Shown here: piece by piece, positions 1 to 10,647 of the stretch | Numbering within the stretch: position 1 is the first letter of the stretch | Layout: each line of letters starts with the position of its first letter | NCBI GenBank assembly: GCA_947627635.1 | Contig: CANQWT010000006.1 | Coordinates: 1-34,815, forward strand | Source: an uncultured Bacilli bacterium | Lineage (GTDB): Bacteria > Bacillota_I > Bacilli_A > RF39 > UBA660 | Length of the DNA: 34,815 nucleotides | Reading direction: 5' to 3' | The notes under the pieces: generated by a model | Databases searched by the model: none | Told to the model about the DNA's origin: nothing | Seen by the model: the letters and a program-made list of their open reading frames with translations, nothing else | Position numbers and translations under genes: made by a program

Positions 1-10
1 TTTTGTATCA

Positions 11-47
11 AAAAAATGAATCTGTGGATAAAACAAATTCATTTTTT
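11..47. terminator. Intrinsic terminator hairpin downstream of cold-shock gene
   Basis: Perfect 11-bp inverted repeat AAAAAATGAAT (11-21) / ATTCATTTTTT (37-47), A/T flanked on both strands. Confidence 0.75.
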
Positions 48-72
48 CTTTTCTTTCTTTTTTCACCGGAAC

Positions 73-294
73 TCAAAAATTTTGAATAGCTGGTTCTTTT
101 ACCGGATTCACATCAATTGCCTGTAATCCCTTACTGGTTTCTAATAATGTAAATTCTACGTACTGACCTTCTGTCAGGGTTTTGTAACCATCATAGTTAA
201 TGGTTGAATAATGGACAAAGATATCTTCGTTTTCCTTATACTCGATAAAACCGTAGCCCTTTTCATTGTTGAACCACTTAACCTTGCCGACCAA
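73..294 (-). CDS. csp: Cold-shock domain protein (CspA family)
   Basis: [31 protein letters not shown] = CSD RNP1/RNP2 motifs; TTG start preceded by AGAGGTG. Confidence 0.93.
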   Translation of the reverse strand: MVGKVKWFNNEKGYGFIEYKENEDIFVHYSTINYDGYKTLTEGQYVEFTLLETSKGLQAIDVNPVKEPAIQNF

Positions 295-509
295 CTTGAG
301 GCACCTCTTTTCATTCTATATTACAAGATTTGACGTCGCAGCTTGCAGGAATAGTATATCCAACTTTTTCCATTTATTTTGCAAATATCTTTAATTTGTT
401 GTTTTGATGCCTTTAATTGAAATATATTTGCAATTTTACTAACAAATGTGACGTTCAAAGACGAAAAAATGAGGTTTTATTATCAAGAACTTTTTAACTT
501 TAAGTTGCA

Positions 510-518
510 TGTTACAAT
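510..518 (+). promoter_or_regulatory. Extended -10 of agrBD promoter
   Basis: TGTTACAAT (TGn-TACAAT), about 28 nt before agrB GTG; poor -35, suggesting an activator-dependent promoter. Confidence 0.45.
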
Positions 519-545
519 TTTTTAAAACTAAGGAGGTAAACAAGG

Positions 546-1154
546 GTGAAACAAGCATTTCTTGATAAGTCTTTAGCTTTTATTCTAAAAAACCAAGATA
601 AATATAAAGAAGAAGATATAGAAAAACTGCGATATGGATTAGAAGGAATTTATTTAACGATTACTAAAACTATTATTTTAGTAGGACTTAGTATCCTATT
701 AGGAATTGGTAAAGAGTTTTTTATTATGATGGTTCTTTTTAATATTATTCGCTATCCTGCTTTTGGATATCATGCAGATAGTAGTATTCAATGTTTAATT
801 CTATCAGGAGGTATTTTTTTAGGATTTACTTATTTATCAACAATTATTACTTTATCTTTTCAAACAAAGCTTATTCTTTATGGAGGTGTCTTTATTCTTT
901 TCTTACTTTTTGCACCGGCTGACACAGTCAAAAGACCTCTTACAAATAAAAAGAAGAGGATTATTAGAAAAATAGCATCACTTTTAGTTTTAGGTCTTTA
1001 TGGAATTTTTATCTTTATGTTAAAAACTAAAGAAAGTAATTATTTTTTAATGTCTATCATCATTGAAGCCATTTTTATATCACCTCTTCCCTATGTTTTA
1101 TTCAAATCATCATATCAAAATTATAAAAAAGTGGGTTTAAACAGAAATGTTTAA
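546..1154 (+). CDS. agrB: AgrB-like accessory gene regulator membrane endopeptidase
   Basis: GYHA-x5-C catalytic His76/Cys83 spacing, APADTVKRPL motif, multiple TM segments; GTG start with AGGAGG at 531-536. Confidence 0.93.
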   Translation: MKQAFLDKSLAFILKNQDKYKEEDIEKLRYGLEGIYLTITKTIILVGLSILLGIGKEFFIMMVLFNIIRYPAFGYHADSSIQCLILSGGIFLGFTYLSTIITLSFQTKLILYGGVFILFLLFAPADTVKRPLTNKKKRIIRKIASLLVLGLYGIFIFMLKTKESNYFLMSIIIEAIFISPLPYVLFKSSYQNYKKVGLNRNV

Positions 1155-1185
1155 ATAGATAAAAGAAAAGAAAGGAGGAACACTT

Positions 1186-1305
1186 GTGAAAAAAAGAATT
1201 TCTAAAGTTCTAGCTGCTGTTGCAATGCTTGCTACTGCTTCTGCATCATTAGGATGTGCTTGGTGGTGGTTTGATGAACCAAAAGCATTAGAAGACATGG
1301 ACTAA
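1186..1305 (+). CDS. agrD: AgrD-like cyclic autoinducer peptide precursor (39 aa), not in ORF track
   Basis: GTG start with AGGAGG 7 nt upstream; MKKRISKVLAAVAMLATASASLGCAWWWFDEPKALEDMD: amphipathic leader, Cys-hydrophobic core, DEP motif, acidic tail; directly downstream of agrB. Confidence 0.88.
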   Translation: MKKRISKVLAAVAMLATASASLGCAWWWFDEPKALEDMD

Positions 1306-1307
1306 AA

Positions 1308-1349
1308 AATAAAAAACTCTATTTCAATTTTTAAGAAATAGGGTTTTTT
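1308..1349. terminator. Bidirectional terminator between convergent agrBD and agrCA
   Basis: AAACTCTATTTC-N9-GAAATAGGGTTTTTT stem with one G-U pair, A-run and T-run on either side. Confidence 0.75.
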
Positions 1350-1395
1350 ATTGAATATTATTATCAATAATGTATTAAATTTTTTTGCTTTGTAT

Positions 1396-2682
1396 TTACC
1401 AAATTGTTAATTTTTGAACATAAAATTCATTCATAATTTTCTGAGTTCCTACAAAATTTTTATTCATATTTAATATTTTATTGGCAAAATATAGACCCTT
1501 TCCTCTTTTTACTCCTTTTGTACTAAATCCTTTTCTATTGATAGCTGTTAAATCTGGTTTATCTTTATAAGAATTGGATAACGTAAAAGTTAATTTATTA
1601 TTACAAACATAGATTTCTAACATGACAAGATGCTTTTTTGTATCTTCTGATGATTCAATGGCATTATCTAAATAAATTCCTAATAAAATATTGAGTTGCC
1701 TATTTGTTTCTTCACTTAAATTCTTTAATATTTTACTAACTTTAGGACTTACTTCCACATAAAAATCTATATTTTTATCTTTAGCAATTGCCATCTTATA
1801 ATAAAGTAATCCTTTGATACCACCTACTGGAATATTCTTTAATTGTTCTATCCACTCTTTTTCTATTACAATACTTTTTTGAAGTATATCATCAATTCTA
1901 CCATGAATTTTCTTATTGTTGGTCATTCCTCTAATAATTGATAAATTATTTTTCATCTCATGGATAGCTAATTCTTCCTTATCAATCCAATTTTCAAATG
2001 TTTGAATACAATGAAACAAAGAATCATACTCATCACTTAACTTATCATAGTTAATTTTCTCAACCATATAAATATAATATAAAACAGAAAAGATGATGAG
2101 TATAGTAAGAGCTAGTGAGTAGGCTTCGCTTGTTTTAAAGATTTCTATCATATTTTCATGAATCATAACAATGCCTAATATAAATAAAATAATAAACAAA
2201 ATGGTAGAAAAATAAACTTTTTTAGCTAATTTTTTAGCAAGAGCCTGAAAAAGTCTTTGAATGTATTTGACTTTAGAAAATAAAATAGAAATGATACTAA
2301 TACCTATATTACTAATCAACATAATATACCAAGTTTTTCTTGCTACGGTAACATCTACAAAGAATTTGGCAATACTACTCCATCCTAAATCAGCTAATGA
2401 TGTTAAAATCATTACAAATGCGCTTAATAACATTGCGTTAATTGTCTTTTCTTTATATAAATTTCTATAAGCAAGAATTGATAAAACAAAGGTAAAAAAT
2501 GGCACCATAGCATTAAATTTCACATCATAAAATATAATGGTTGGTGATGCAACTAATAAAACAGATAAAACCACTTCTATTTTATTTAATTTTTGTTTAT
2601 AACAAAGGAGATTTTTGCTAATAAATAATCCTGCAATGGCCATAATAATACCAATGGAATATTTACTTAACAACAATGACAC
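1396..2682 (-). CDS. agrC: AgrC-like sensor histidine kinase (HPK10 type)
   Basis: Six or so N-terminal TM segments; H-box IHEMKNNLSIIRG, N-box YLDNAIES, G-box STKGVKRGKGLY. Confidence 0.9.
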   Translation of the reverse strand: MSLLLSKYSIGIIMAIAGLFISKNLLCYKQKLNKIEVVLSVLLVASPTIIFYDVKFNAMVPFFTFVLSILAYRNLYKEKTINAMLLSAFVMILTSLADLGWSSIAKFFVDVTVARKTWYIMLISNIGISIISILFSKVKYIQRLFQALAKKLAKKVYFSTILFIILFILGIVMIHENMIEIFKTSEAYSLALTILIIFSVLYYIYMVEKINYDKLSDEYDSLFHCIQTFENWIDKEELAIHEMKNNLSIIRGMTNNKKIHGRIDDILQKSIVIEKEWIEQLKNIPVGGIKGLLYYKMAIAKDKNIDFYVEVSPKVSKILKNLSEETNRQLNILLGIYLDNAIESSEDTKKHLVMLEIYVCNNKLTFTLSNSYKDKPDLTAINRKGFSTKGVKRGKGLYFANKILNMNKNFVGTQKIMNEFYVQKLTIW

Positions 2683-3394
2683 TGTTAATCAACTCCTTCT
2701 TTTTATCCCTTGCAACTAAATGTGTTTTTGTACCGTTTTTAAAAGTTATTTCTCCTGTTTTTATTTCATATTGTTCTATTTGGTCTAAATTCACAATTAA
2801 ACTTCTGTGTACTTTCAAAAAACGATTATCTAGTAACTTATCAATCTCAGAAAGAGTTTTAGGAATTATAAAATCATTATAAGTGGTTCTAATAATACAT
2901 CTTTTACTGTCCTGTTCTTTTTCAATACAAATGATATGTCTAAACTCTATTTTATGAACAACATAGTTATATTCATAGTTGAGTGTTTTTTCACGATTGT
3001 CATAATTTTTCATTACAACTTTTAAAGCTTCTATGACTTTTTGTTTGCAATTATTCAGTTTACTAATAAAATCCAGAAGAAAAAGACGGTTACCCAAAGC
3101 TTCGTACCGATATTCACTAAAGGCTGTGACAATAATAATCAAAGATACCCAGTCATCCTGTTCTTCTCTTATAAACCTTGCAGCATCAATGCCACTACCG
3201 TTTCTCGTTTTGATATCTAAAAAATAAACTTTAAAGCCAATATCAGACTTTACCATCTGTACAAACTTTCTATCATAACTGGTAAAAGTATGTATTTCAT
3301 ATTCAATATCATAGCTCATCATAAAATTGTTGATGATTGCCTTCATATTTTCTAAAAAGGTTAAATCGTCTTCACACACGACAAAATTTAGCAC
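2663..3394 (-). CDS. agrA: AgrA-like response regulator, REC + LytTR
   Basis: CEDD acidic pocket, FLDI phosphoacceptor, LytTR region (FLKVHRSLIVNLDQI); overlaps agrC by 20 bp. Confidence 0.92.
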   Translation of the reverse strand: MLNFVVCEDDLTFLENMKAIINNFMMSYDIEYEIHTFTSYDRKFVQMVKSDIGFKVYFLDIKTRNGSGIDAARFIREEQDDWVSLIIIVTAFSEYRYEALGNRLFLLDFISKLNNCKQKVIEALKVVMKNYDNREKTLNYEYNYVVHKIEFRHIICIEKEQDSKRCIIRTTYNDFIIPKTLSEIDKLLDNRFLKVHRSLIVNLDQIEQYEIKTGEITFKNGTKTHLVARDKKKELINSVIVVK

Positions 3395-3421
3395 ACTACC
3401 ACCTCTTACTATATCATTTTA

Positions 3422-3429
3422 ATTGTAAC
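3422..3429 (-). promoter_or_regulatory. Extended -10 of agrCA promoter
   Basis: Minus strand ATGTTACAATT, identical 11-mer to the agrBD -10 region. Confidence 0.4.
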
Positions 3430-3505
3430 ATAAAAGAGATAAAAAAGAGGTGTTTTGTCAAAAATGGGCATTTTTTGTCCTTTTTTGTTTGTTTTGTAAC
3501 CTTTT

Positions 3506-4603
3506 TTAGCTTTTAGGACGTTTTATGGTCTTTTCTACCTTCTTTTTTAAAGCATCTGTTTTTTCAGGAATTTTTTCAGAAATAATTGAAGTGTGTAAAA
3601 CAAACCACACAACAAGAATAAAGATAATTACATAAATAATTTGTCCTACATATTTATCTTTTAAAGAATAAAAGATAGAAGCAATTGCGAAGAGAATATT
3701 GATTGCATAAATAATAAGGACTGTTGTTCTTTGAGAAAAATGCATTCCAAGAAGTTGGTGATGAATATGTTCTCTATCAGGAGAGAATGGTGTTTGATGA
3801 CGCAAAAGTCTTCTAATAATCGCACAGAATGTATCAAGCATTGGAATTGCAATAATCATCAAAGGAACAAATAAAGAAGTAAGTGCTGTTCCTTTAAACT
3901 CCAAAAGAGAAATAATGGAAATGGTAAAGCCCATGAACATTGAACAATCTCCTGCGAAAATCTTAGCTGGATAAAAGTTATGCAGTAAAAATCCTAAAGT
4001 AGCTCCTAACATAATAAAGGTAAGGAGTAACACCAAAGTACCACTTCTTCCTTGAAAGAAACCAATAATTCCAATTGTCAAATAGAAAATTGCACTAATA
4101 CCACCTGATAATCCATCTAATCCATCAATTAAATTGATAACGTTAGTACAAGCAACAATAAACAAAATCGTTAATGGATAGGACCATATTCCAAAATCAA
4201 AGTTGAAGCCAAAGGCTGTCACATTATTGAGTAAAATATGTCCATAAAAAGCAATGATGGCTGCGGCAATTGTTTGCCCCAAAAATTTATGCGATGCTCG
4301 AATGGGTTTAATATCATCAATAATCCCCGTTAAAATAATAATAAAACTAGCAATTAAAATAGAATTCATTTGGATACTGTTTTCCCCGAATAAAATATAT
4401 CCAAAAAGAAAACCTAGGAATATGCCTACTCCGCCTAATTTAGGTACAGCTTTTTTATGAATATGGCGATGATTTTCATCACTTCTTGGTTGGTCAATTG
4501 CTCCAATATGATAAGCAATTTTCTTCATCAGTGGCATAATTAGTGCCGTAAAAACAAAAGTCACACAAACAATTTTTATTGTTTCTAAAATTTCAGTTCT
4601 CAT
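3506..4603 (-). CDS. UDP-HexNAc-1-phosphate:undecaprenyl-phosphate transferase (MraY/WecA/TagO family)
   Basis: AIDQPRSDENHRHIHKKAVPKLGGVGI, TNVINLIDGLDGLSGG, FAGDCSMFMGF motifs; start placed at MRTEIL because GAGGTGG lies just upstream and overlaps the more distal ATG in the track. Confidence 0.88.
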   Translation of the reverse strand: MRTEILETIKIVCVTFVFTALIMPLMKKIAYHIGAIDQPRSDENHRHIHKKAVPKLGGVGIFLGFLFGYILFGENSIQMNSILIASFIIILTGIIDDIKPIRASHKFLGQTIAAAIIAFYGHILLNNVTAFGFNFDFGIWSYPLTILFIVACTNVINLIDGLDGLSGGISAIFYLTIGIIGFFQGRSGTLVLLLTFIMLGATLGFLLHNFYPAKIFAGDCSMFMGFTISIISLLEFKGTALTSLFVPLMIIAIPMLDTFCAIIRRLLRHQTPFSPDREHIHHQLLGMHFSQRTTVLIIYAINILFAIASIFYSLKDKYVGQIIYVIIFILVVWFVLHTSIISEKIPEKTDALKKKVEKTIKRPKS

Positions 4604-4649
4604 AACCCACCTCATTATCACAATTATAACAGACTTTATCAAAGTATGC

Positions 4650-5899
<1,250 letters not shown>

Positions 5900-5905
5900 C
5901 TATTT

Positions 5906-7270
5906 TTATTGATTTTCCTGTATTTTTAAGTAATCTTTAATATAATTTTTAAATTCACACCCTCGGTCTTCACATTTTTCATACTGGTCCCATGATGCAG
6001 AAGCAGGAGAAAGTAAAACAACGTCACCTTCTTTTCCTAACTCTACACATTTTGGAAAAGCTTCTTTTAAAGTTTCATAAATATAGGTTTCTATTTGTTG
6101 GGTCTTGCCAAACTCTAAAACTCTATCTCTACAAGTTCCTATTCCAACAATTGCTTTGACATTTTGAAGAAACGGCGCTAAATCATTAAAATTTTGTCCT
6201 CGTTCCATTCCACCTAATATCAAAATAGTGGGCTCACTAAATGAAGATAAAGCGATTTGACTACACTTGATATTTGTAGCTTCTGTATCATTATAGTATT
6301 TTACGCCATTGATTGTTCCTGAATACTCTAATCGGTGTTCAACACCTTTAAAGTTTTCTAGAACCTTTGTAATAACTTCATTTGAAACTTGAAATTCTTT
6401 TGCAATCATAATTGCTCCCATAATATTTTCTAAATTATGAGTTCCTTTTAATAAGATTTTAGAAATAGGAAGAACTGCTTCGTCATAATAATAGATTACA
6501 TCATCTTTGATATAACAACCATTGATTTCGTTTTGACTTGAAAAATACTTGACCTTTGACTTTATACCTTCTAATTTATGTACTACATCTTCATTTTCTA
6601 TATTTAAAATAGCAATATCATTTTCGGATTGACTGTAAAACATTTTGGCTTTCGCATCCTTATATGCTTCATAATTTCCAAAAAAGTCAATATGAGCTTC
6701 TGAAAAGTTAGTAACCAGTCCAATATGAGGATGGAAAGCATGAAAGTTTGCTCCTTGTTGACAAGAGACTTCCATGACAATAATATCGCCTTCTTTGACT
6801 TCTTTTAATAAACTACAAAGAGGATATCCTATATTTCCTCCTAAATGCACCTTTTCCTTAAAAGCTTCCTTTAAAATTTCATAAGTAATTGTGGTTGTTG
6901 TAGTTTTTCCATTTGTTCCTGTAATTCCAATTAGAACAACATTTTTAGGAAGAAGATGATAGGCGACTTCTACTTCATTCCAAACAGGAATATGTAACTC
7001 TTCTGCTTTTTGAACATAAGGATGATTATTCGGTATCCCTGGATTTTTTACAAGATAAGAAAAACTTTCATCTAATAAATCAGTAGGATGACTTCCAAAA
7101 ACTAATTCTACTCCTAATTGTCTTAGTTCCTCAACTTGAGCTTCTTTTTGTTCATTTTCCGTTCTTTTATCGTTTAAAATAACATGAGCTCCTTCTTTTA
7201 TAAGTGTTTTCGCGGCTTCATAGCCACTACGAGCCATTCCTAAAATTAAGATTTTTTTATCTTTAAACAT
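5906..7270 (-). CDS. murD: UDP-N-acetylmuramoylalanine--D-glutamate ligase
   Basis: GMARSGYEAAK, GITGTNGKTTTTT, EVSCQQ, NFSEAHIDFFG, HRLEYSGTINGVKYYNDTEATN. Confidence 0.95.
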   Translation of the reverse strand: MFKDKKILILGMARSGYEAAKTLIKEGAHVILNDKRTENEQKEAQVEELRQLGVELVFGSHPTDLLDESFSYLVKNPGIPNNHPYVQKAEELHIPVWNEVEVAYHLLPKNVVLIGITGTNGKTTTTTITYEILKEAFKEKVHLGGNIGYPLCSLLKEVKEGDIIVMEVSCQQGANFHAFHPHIGLVTNFSEAHIDFFGNYEAYKDAKAKMFYSQSENDIAILNIENEDVVHKLEGIKSKVKYFSSQNEINGCYIKDDVIYYYDEAVLPISKILLKGTHNLENIMGAIMIAKEFQVSNEVITKVLENFKGVEHRLEYSGTINGVKYYNDTEATNIKCSQIALSSFSEPTILILGGMERGQNFNDLAPFLQNVKAIVGIGTCRDRVLEFGKTQQIETYIYETLKEAFPKCVELGKEGDVVLLSPASASWDQYEKCEDRGCEFKNYIKDYLKIQENQ

Positions 7271-7371
7271 CTTATCACTCCTACTTCTATTATACTCTTT
7301 TTTCTCTTGTTTTAAATCTTTTTTTCAATAGAGTTTTATGATATAATCAAGGAGATAAGGGAGGCGTTCTT

Positions 7372-8697
7372 ATGCAGATTATCACACTTGAACCTGAAAA
7401 ATTTCAAGAATATGCATCTAACCATCGTTATCGTAATTTTTATCAAACTGTAGCTTACGGAAATACAATGAAAACAAATGGTTACGATATTCACTATCTA
7501 GGTTTTATTGACGATAATGAAAAACTCATTGGAGCTTCCTTGATTATTTTTAAAGAAGTCTTTATGGGAAATAAAATGGCTTATGCTCCAAGAGGAATGC
7601 TTTTCAATTATGGGAATGTAACACTTCTTCAAGAATTGATGACAAAGTTAAAGAAGCTCTTATCAAAACAAGGATTTATGTCTTTAAAAATTGACCCTTT
7701 TATTCCTGTTAATATCCGTTCAAAGCATGGAAATATTTTAAATAGTAATCAAGAAGCAGGAATTATTTTAGAAAATTTAAAAGCAAGTGGTTTTCAATAT
7801 CATGGTAATAATCTTTATTTTGAGAATGAAAAGCCTCGTTTTGAAGCCATTGTGACTTTAAATAGAGATATTAAAATTATTTTTAATTCATTTGATAAGC
7901 GTACTCGTTACAAAATTAAAAAAGCAATGCGTAGTGGTATTGAAATTGAAAAAGGGGAATTAAAAGATTTACCTGCTTTTTATGAGTTTGTTAAAAGAAA
8001 GCATCCAAAGAAACTTTCTTATTATGAAGATTTGTGGAAAAACTTTGGAAATGATATGTCCCTTTATTTTGCGAAAATCAATACTGAGAACTTTGTTGTT
8101 AGTAGTAAGAAACTGTATGAAAAAGAGATTGAACATAATGAAAGTTTGAATAAAAAAATTCAAGATAGTTCTATTACAGGAAAGAAAAAACAAACTTTTT
8201 TAAATGAAAAAATGGAGTCTGATAAACTTTTAAATACGTATAAGAATAATCTTGTCTGGGCAACTTCTCTTTTGAAGGAACATCCTAACGGAATGATTGT
8301 AGGCTCTGCATTAACTTTAATGTATGACCAAGCAAGTTACATGATTATTGAAGGTTTCCATCCTAAATATAAAGAGTTAAATCCAAACTATTTGATTAAG
8401 TGGCGAATGATTGAAGATGCTAAAGAAAAGAAATGTAAGTATATTAGTTTTAATGGTATTTCAGGCGAATTTGAAAATGCTGGGAAATATCAGGGACTAA
8501 ATGAAATGAAATTGGGTTATAATGCTGTGGTTACTGAATTTATTGGAGAATTTGACTATACCATCAATAATCTTACTTATAATTTATATAAAAATTTTAA
8601 TAAAGAAAAAGGCTCTAGTAAAGACAAGAACAAAGCAAAAGATAAAGATAAAAACAAGGATAAAAAGAAAGACAAAGAGAAAGAAACTAAAGCTTAA
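7372..8697 (+). CDS. FemA/FemB/MurM-family aminoacyltransferase (tRNA-dependent peptidoglycan branch) with Lys/Asp-rich C-tail
   Basis: QTVAYGNTMKTNGYDIHYLG, KRTRYKIKKAMRSGIEIE, LNPNYLIKWRMIEDAKEKKCKYISFNGISG; internal coiled coil. Confidence 0.87.
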   Translation: MQIITLEPEKFQEYASNHRYRNFYQTVAYGNTMKTNGYDIHYLGFIDDNEKLIGASLIIFKEVFMGNKMAYAPRGMLFNYGNVTLLQELMTKLKKLLSKQGFMSLKIDPFIPVNIRSKHGNILNSNQEAGIILENLKASGFQYHGNNLYFENEKPRFEAIVTLNRDIKIIFNSFDKRTRYKIKKAMRSGIEIEKGELKDLPAFYEFVKRKHPKKLSYYEDLWKNFGNDMSLYFAKINTENFVVSSKKLYEKEIEHNESLNKKIQDSSITGKKKQTFLNEKMESDKLLNTYKNNLVWATSLLKEHPNGMIVGSALTLMYDQASYMIIEGFHPKYKELNPNYLIKWRMIEDAKEKKCKYISFNGISGEFENAGKYQGLNEMKLGYNAVVTEFIGEFDYTINNLTYNLYKNFNKEKGSSKDKNKAKDKDKNKDKKKDKEKETKA

Positions 8698-8702
8698 TAA
8701 TC

Positions 8703-8738
8703 AAGACTATGGTTTTCGTAAAATCTATGTCTTTTTTC
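8703..8738 (+). terminator. Probable terminator after femAB-like gene
   Basis: AAGAC...GTCTTTTTTC imperfect hairpin with T-run. Confidence 0.45.
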
Positions 8739-8867
8739 TTTTAAACCTTTTGATAATTCAAAGTTTATATTATACTTATAATAGAGAAAAGTAAATCTTT
8801 TAAATGTTTATTGCAATAGCCTATTGTACCTTGAGTTTTAAACAAAATGAAAGAATGTGAGGTTTCT

Positions 8868-10598
8868 ATGAAAAAATATTGGTTTTTAATCGTATGTTTT
8901 AGTCTGTTTTTCTTTCCAATTACTATCCAAGCTGAAAATAAAATAAATCATATTCAAATGGATGTAAACCTTTTAAAAGATGGATCTGCTCTTGTTCACG
9001 AAACATGGAATGTTTCTCTAGATAGTGGAACAGAATTGTATAGATCCTATGGCGATACTAATCTTTATCCTATTACAGATTTTGTAGTAACTGACGATTT
9101 AAATCATACTTATACTTTTATAGAAAATTGGCATTCAAATCTTTCTTTGAATGAAAAACAATATAAAAATGGGTTTATTCAAGAAAATAACGAGATAGAG
9201 CTGTGCTGGGGTATGAGTGACTATTCAATAACGACCTATCATTTGCAATATAAAATTCATAATTTAGTACAAGCTTACCAAGATAGTATGGGAATTGATT
9301 TTACTTTTCTACCTGAAAATATGACTACCTCCCTAAAAAATATGCAAGTTTTTATTCATAGTGATATTTTTAATTTTAAAGAAGAAACTTCTAAAATATG
9401 GGCGATAGGTTTTGATGGAAATATTAGTTTTAATAAAAATGGAGTTTTAGTATCTAGTACAAATCTAACACCAAATAGTTATATGGGCGTACTTATTCAA
9501 ATGAAAAATGCCACGTTTACAAATCCCCATATCGTCAATAAAAAGTTTCAAGATGTATATAATACAGTTACTCAAACAAAAACAGGCTACACAACTACTG
9601 GAATTCAATATTTTTTGTTATTTTTTATCATCATTTTAATTATTCCAGTTTTAACTTTAATTCTTCATTCATTTCCAAGAAAGTCACAATATAAGCAAGA
9701 CCAAAAACTAAGAAAAGTTTCTTTAAGTGAAAATACTTCTATTCCTTATTATAGAGAAATACCACTTCAAAAGGACTTAATTAAAATTTTCTATATTGCT
9801 AATAAATATGATTTAATTGAGAATGAAAGTAATATCATTGGAGCTTTTTTATTAAAGTGGATGAAAGAAAAGCGAATATCTATTGAGATAGATGAAAATA
9901 ATAAAAAGAACTTTAAAATTAAATTTCTTCGTCTTGGAAAATTTAATCAACCTTTAGAAGAAGACTTACAAAATTTATTTTTATGTGCTGAAGTCAACAA
10001 AGTTATTGATTTATCCTACTTTAAAGATATTTGTAAAGACCGCTATCAACAAATTATTTCTTGGTTTTATAATTTGAATTTTGAAGGTAGTGAACTGTTA
10101 GAACATGATGGATTATTAAAAAGAGAAACTTTTAAAGAAACATTTGATGGGAAAACTGTTACAAGAACTTTAATTACCTAAACAGAGCAAGCTGAAGAAG
10201 TTGGACAACAATTATTGGGTCTTAAAAAATTTATGTTAGAATTTGGAACTATAAAAGAAAAAACATGGAAAGATGCTATTGTTTGGGAAGATTATTTGAT
10301 GATTGCTCATCTTTTAGGTATTTCTGATACTGTGTGTAAAAACTTAAAAACTATCGAACCAAGTTTTCTATATTTAAAACAAATGAACTTGAATACTGTA
10401 ATGGATTTTTCTAAAACATTTGAACTTGCTCTTTATAAAACTGCTCATGATATTTATAGACAAAATCATACAAATTTATCAAGCAATAATGATCATTCTT
10501 TTTCTTCGTCTGTTTCATCTGGAGCAGGTGGAAAAAGCTTTACAACAGGGACACGATCTAGTGGTGGATTTTCATCACGTGGTGGTGGTTTCAGATAA
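8868..10598 (+). pseudogene. DUF2207-type predicted membrane protein interrupted by one in-frame TAA (10179-10181)
   Basis: ORFs 8847-10181 and 10215-10598 are in the same frame; signal peptide, DUF2207-like domain, TM, cytosolic domain, then typical Ser/Gly-rich C-terminus (SSGGFSSRGGGFR) after the stop. Confidence 0.75.
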
Positions 10599-10604
10599 GA
10601 CTTT

Positions 10605-10647
10605 AAAAAGCTACTTCATTTCATTATGAAAGTAGCTTTTCTTTTTT
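10605..10647. terminator. Terminator between convergent DUF2207 gene and 10646-11251 gene
   Basis: AAAAGCTACTT (10606-10616) / AAGTAGCTTTT (10630-10640) followed by CTTTTTT. Confidence 0.75.

Noticed and set aside
451-459. Staphylococcal-type AgrA box (ACAGTTAAG direct repeats) upstream of agrB
   Set aside because: Only partial matches (e.g. ACGTTCAAA) without the expected ~21-bp repeat period.
8522-8794. 90-aa ORF overlapping the femAB-like 3' end
   Set aside because: Out-of-frame reading of the A/G-rich tail; the main frame carries the conserved domain.
10179-10181. Stop-codon reassignment or programmed readthrough as the preferred explanation
   Set aside because: TAA is used as a normal stop elsewhere in the window and no stimulatory structure was evident; nonsense mutation or sequence error is simpler.
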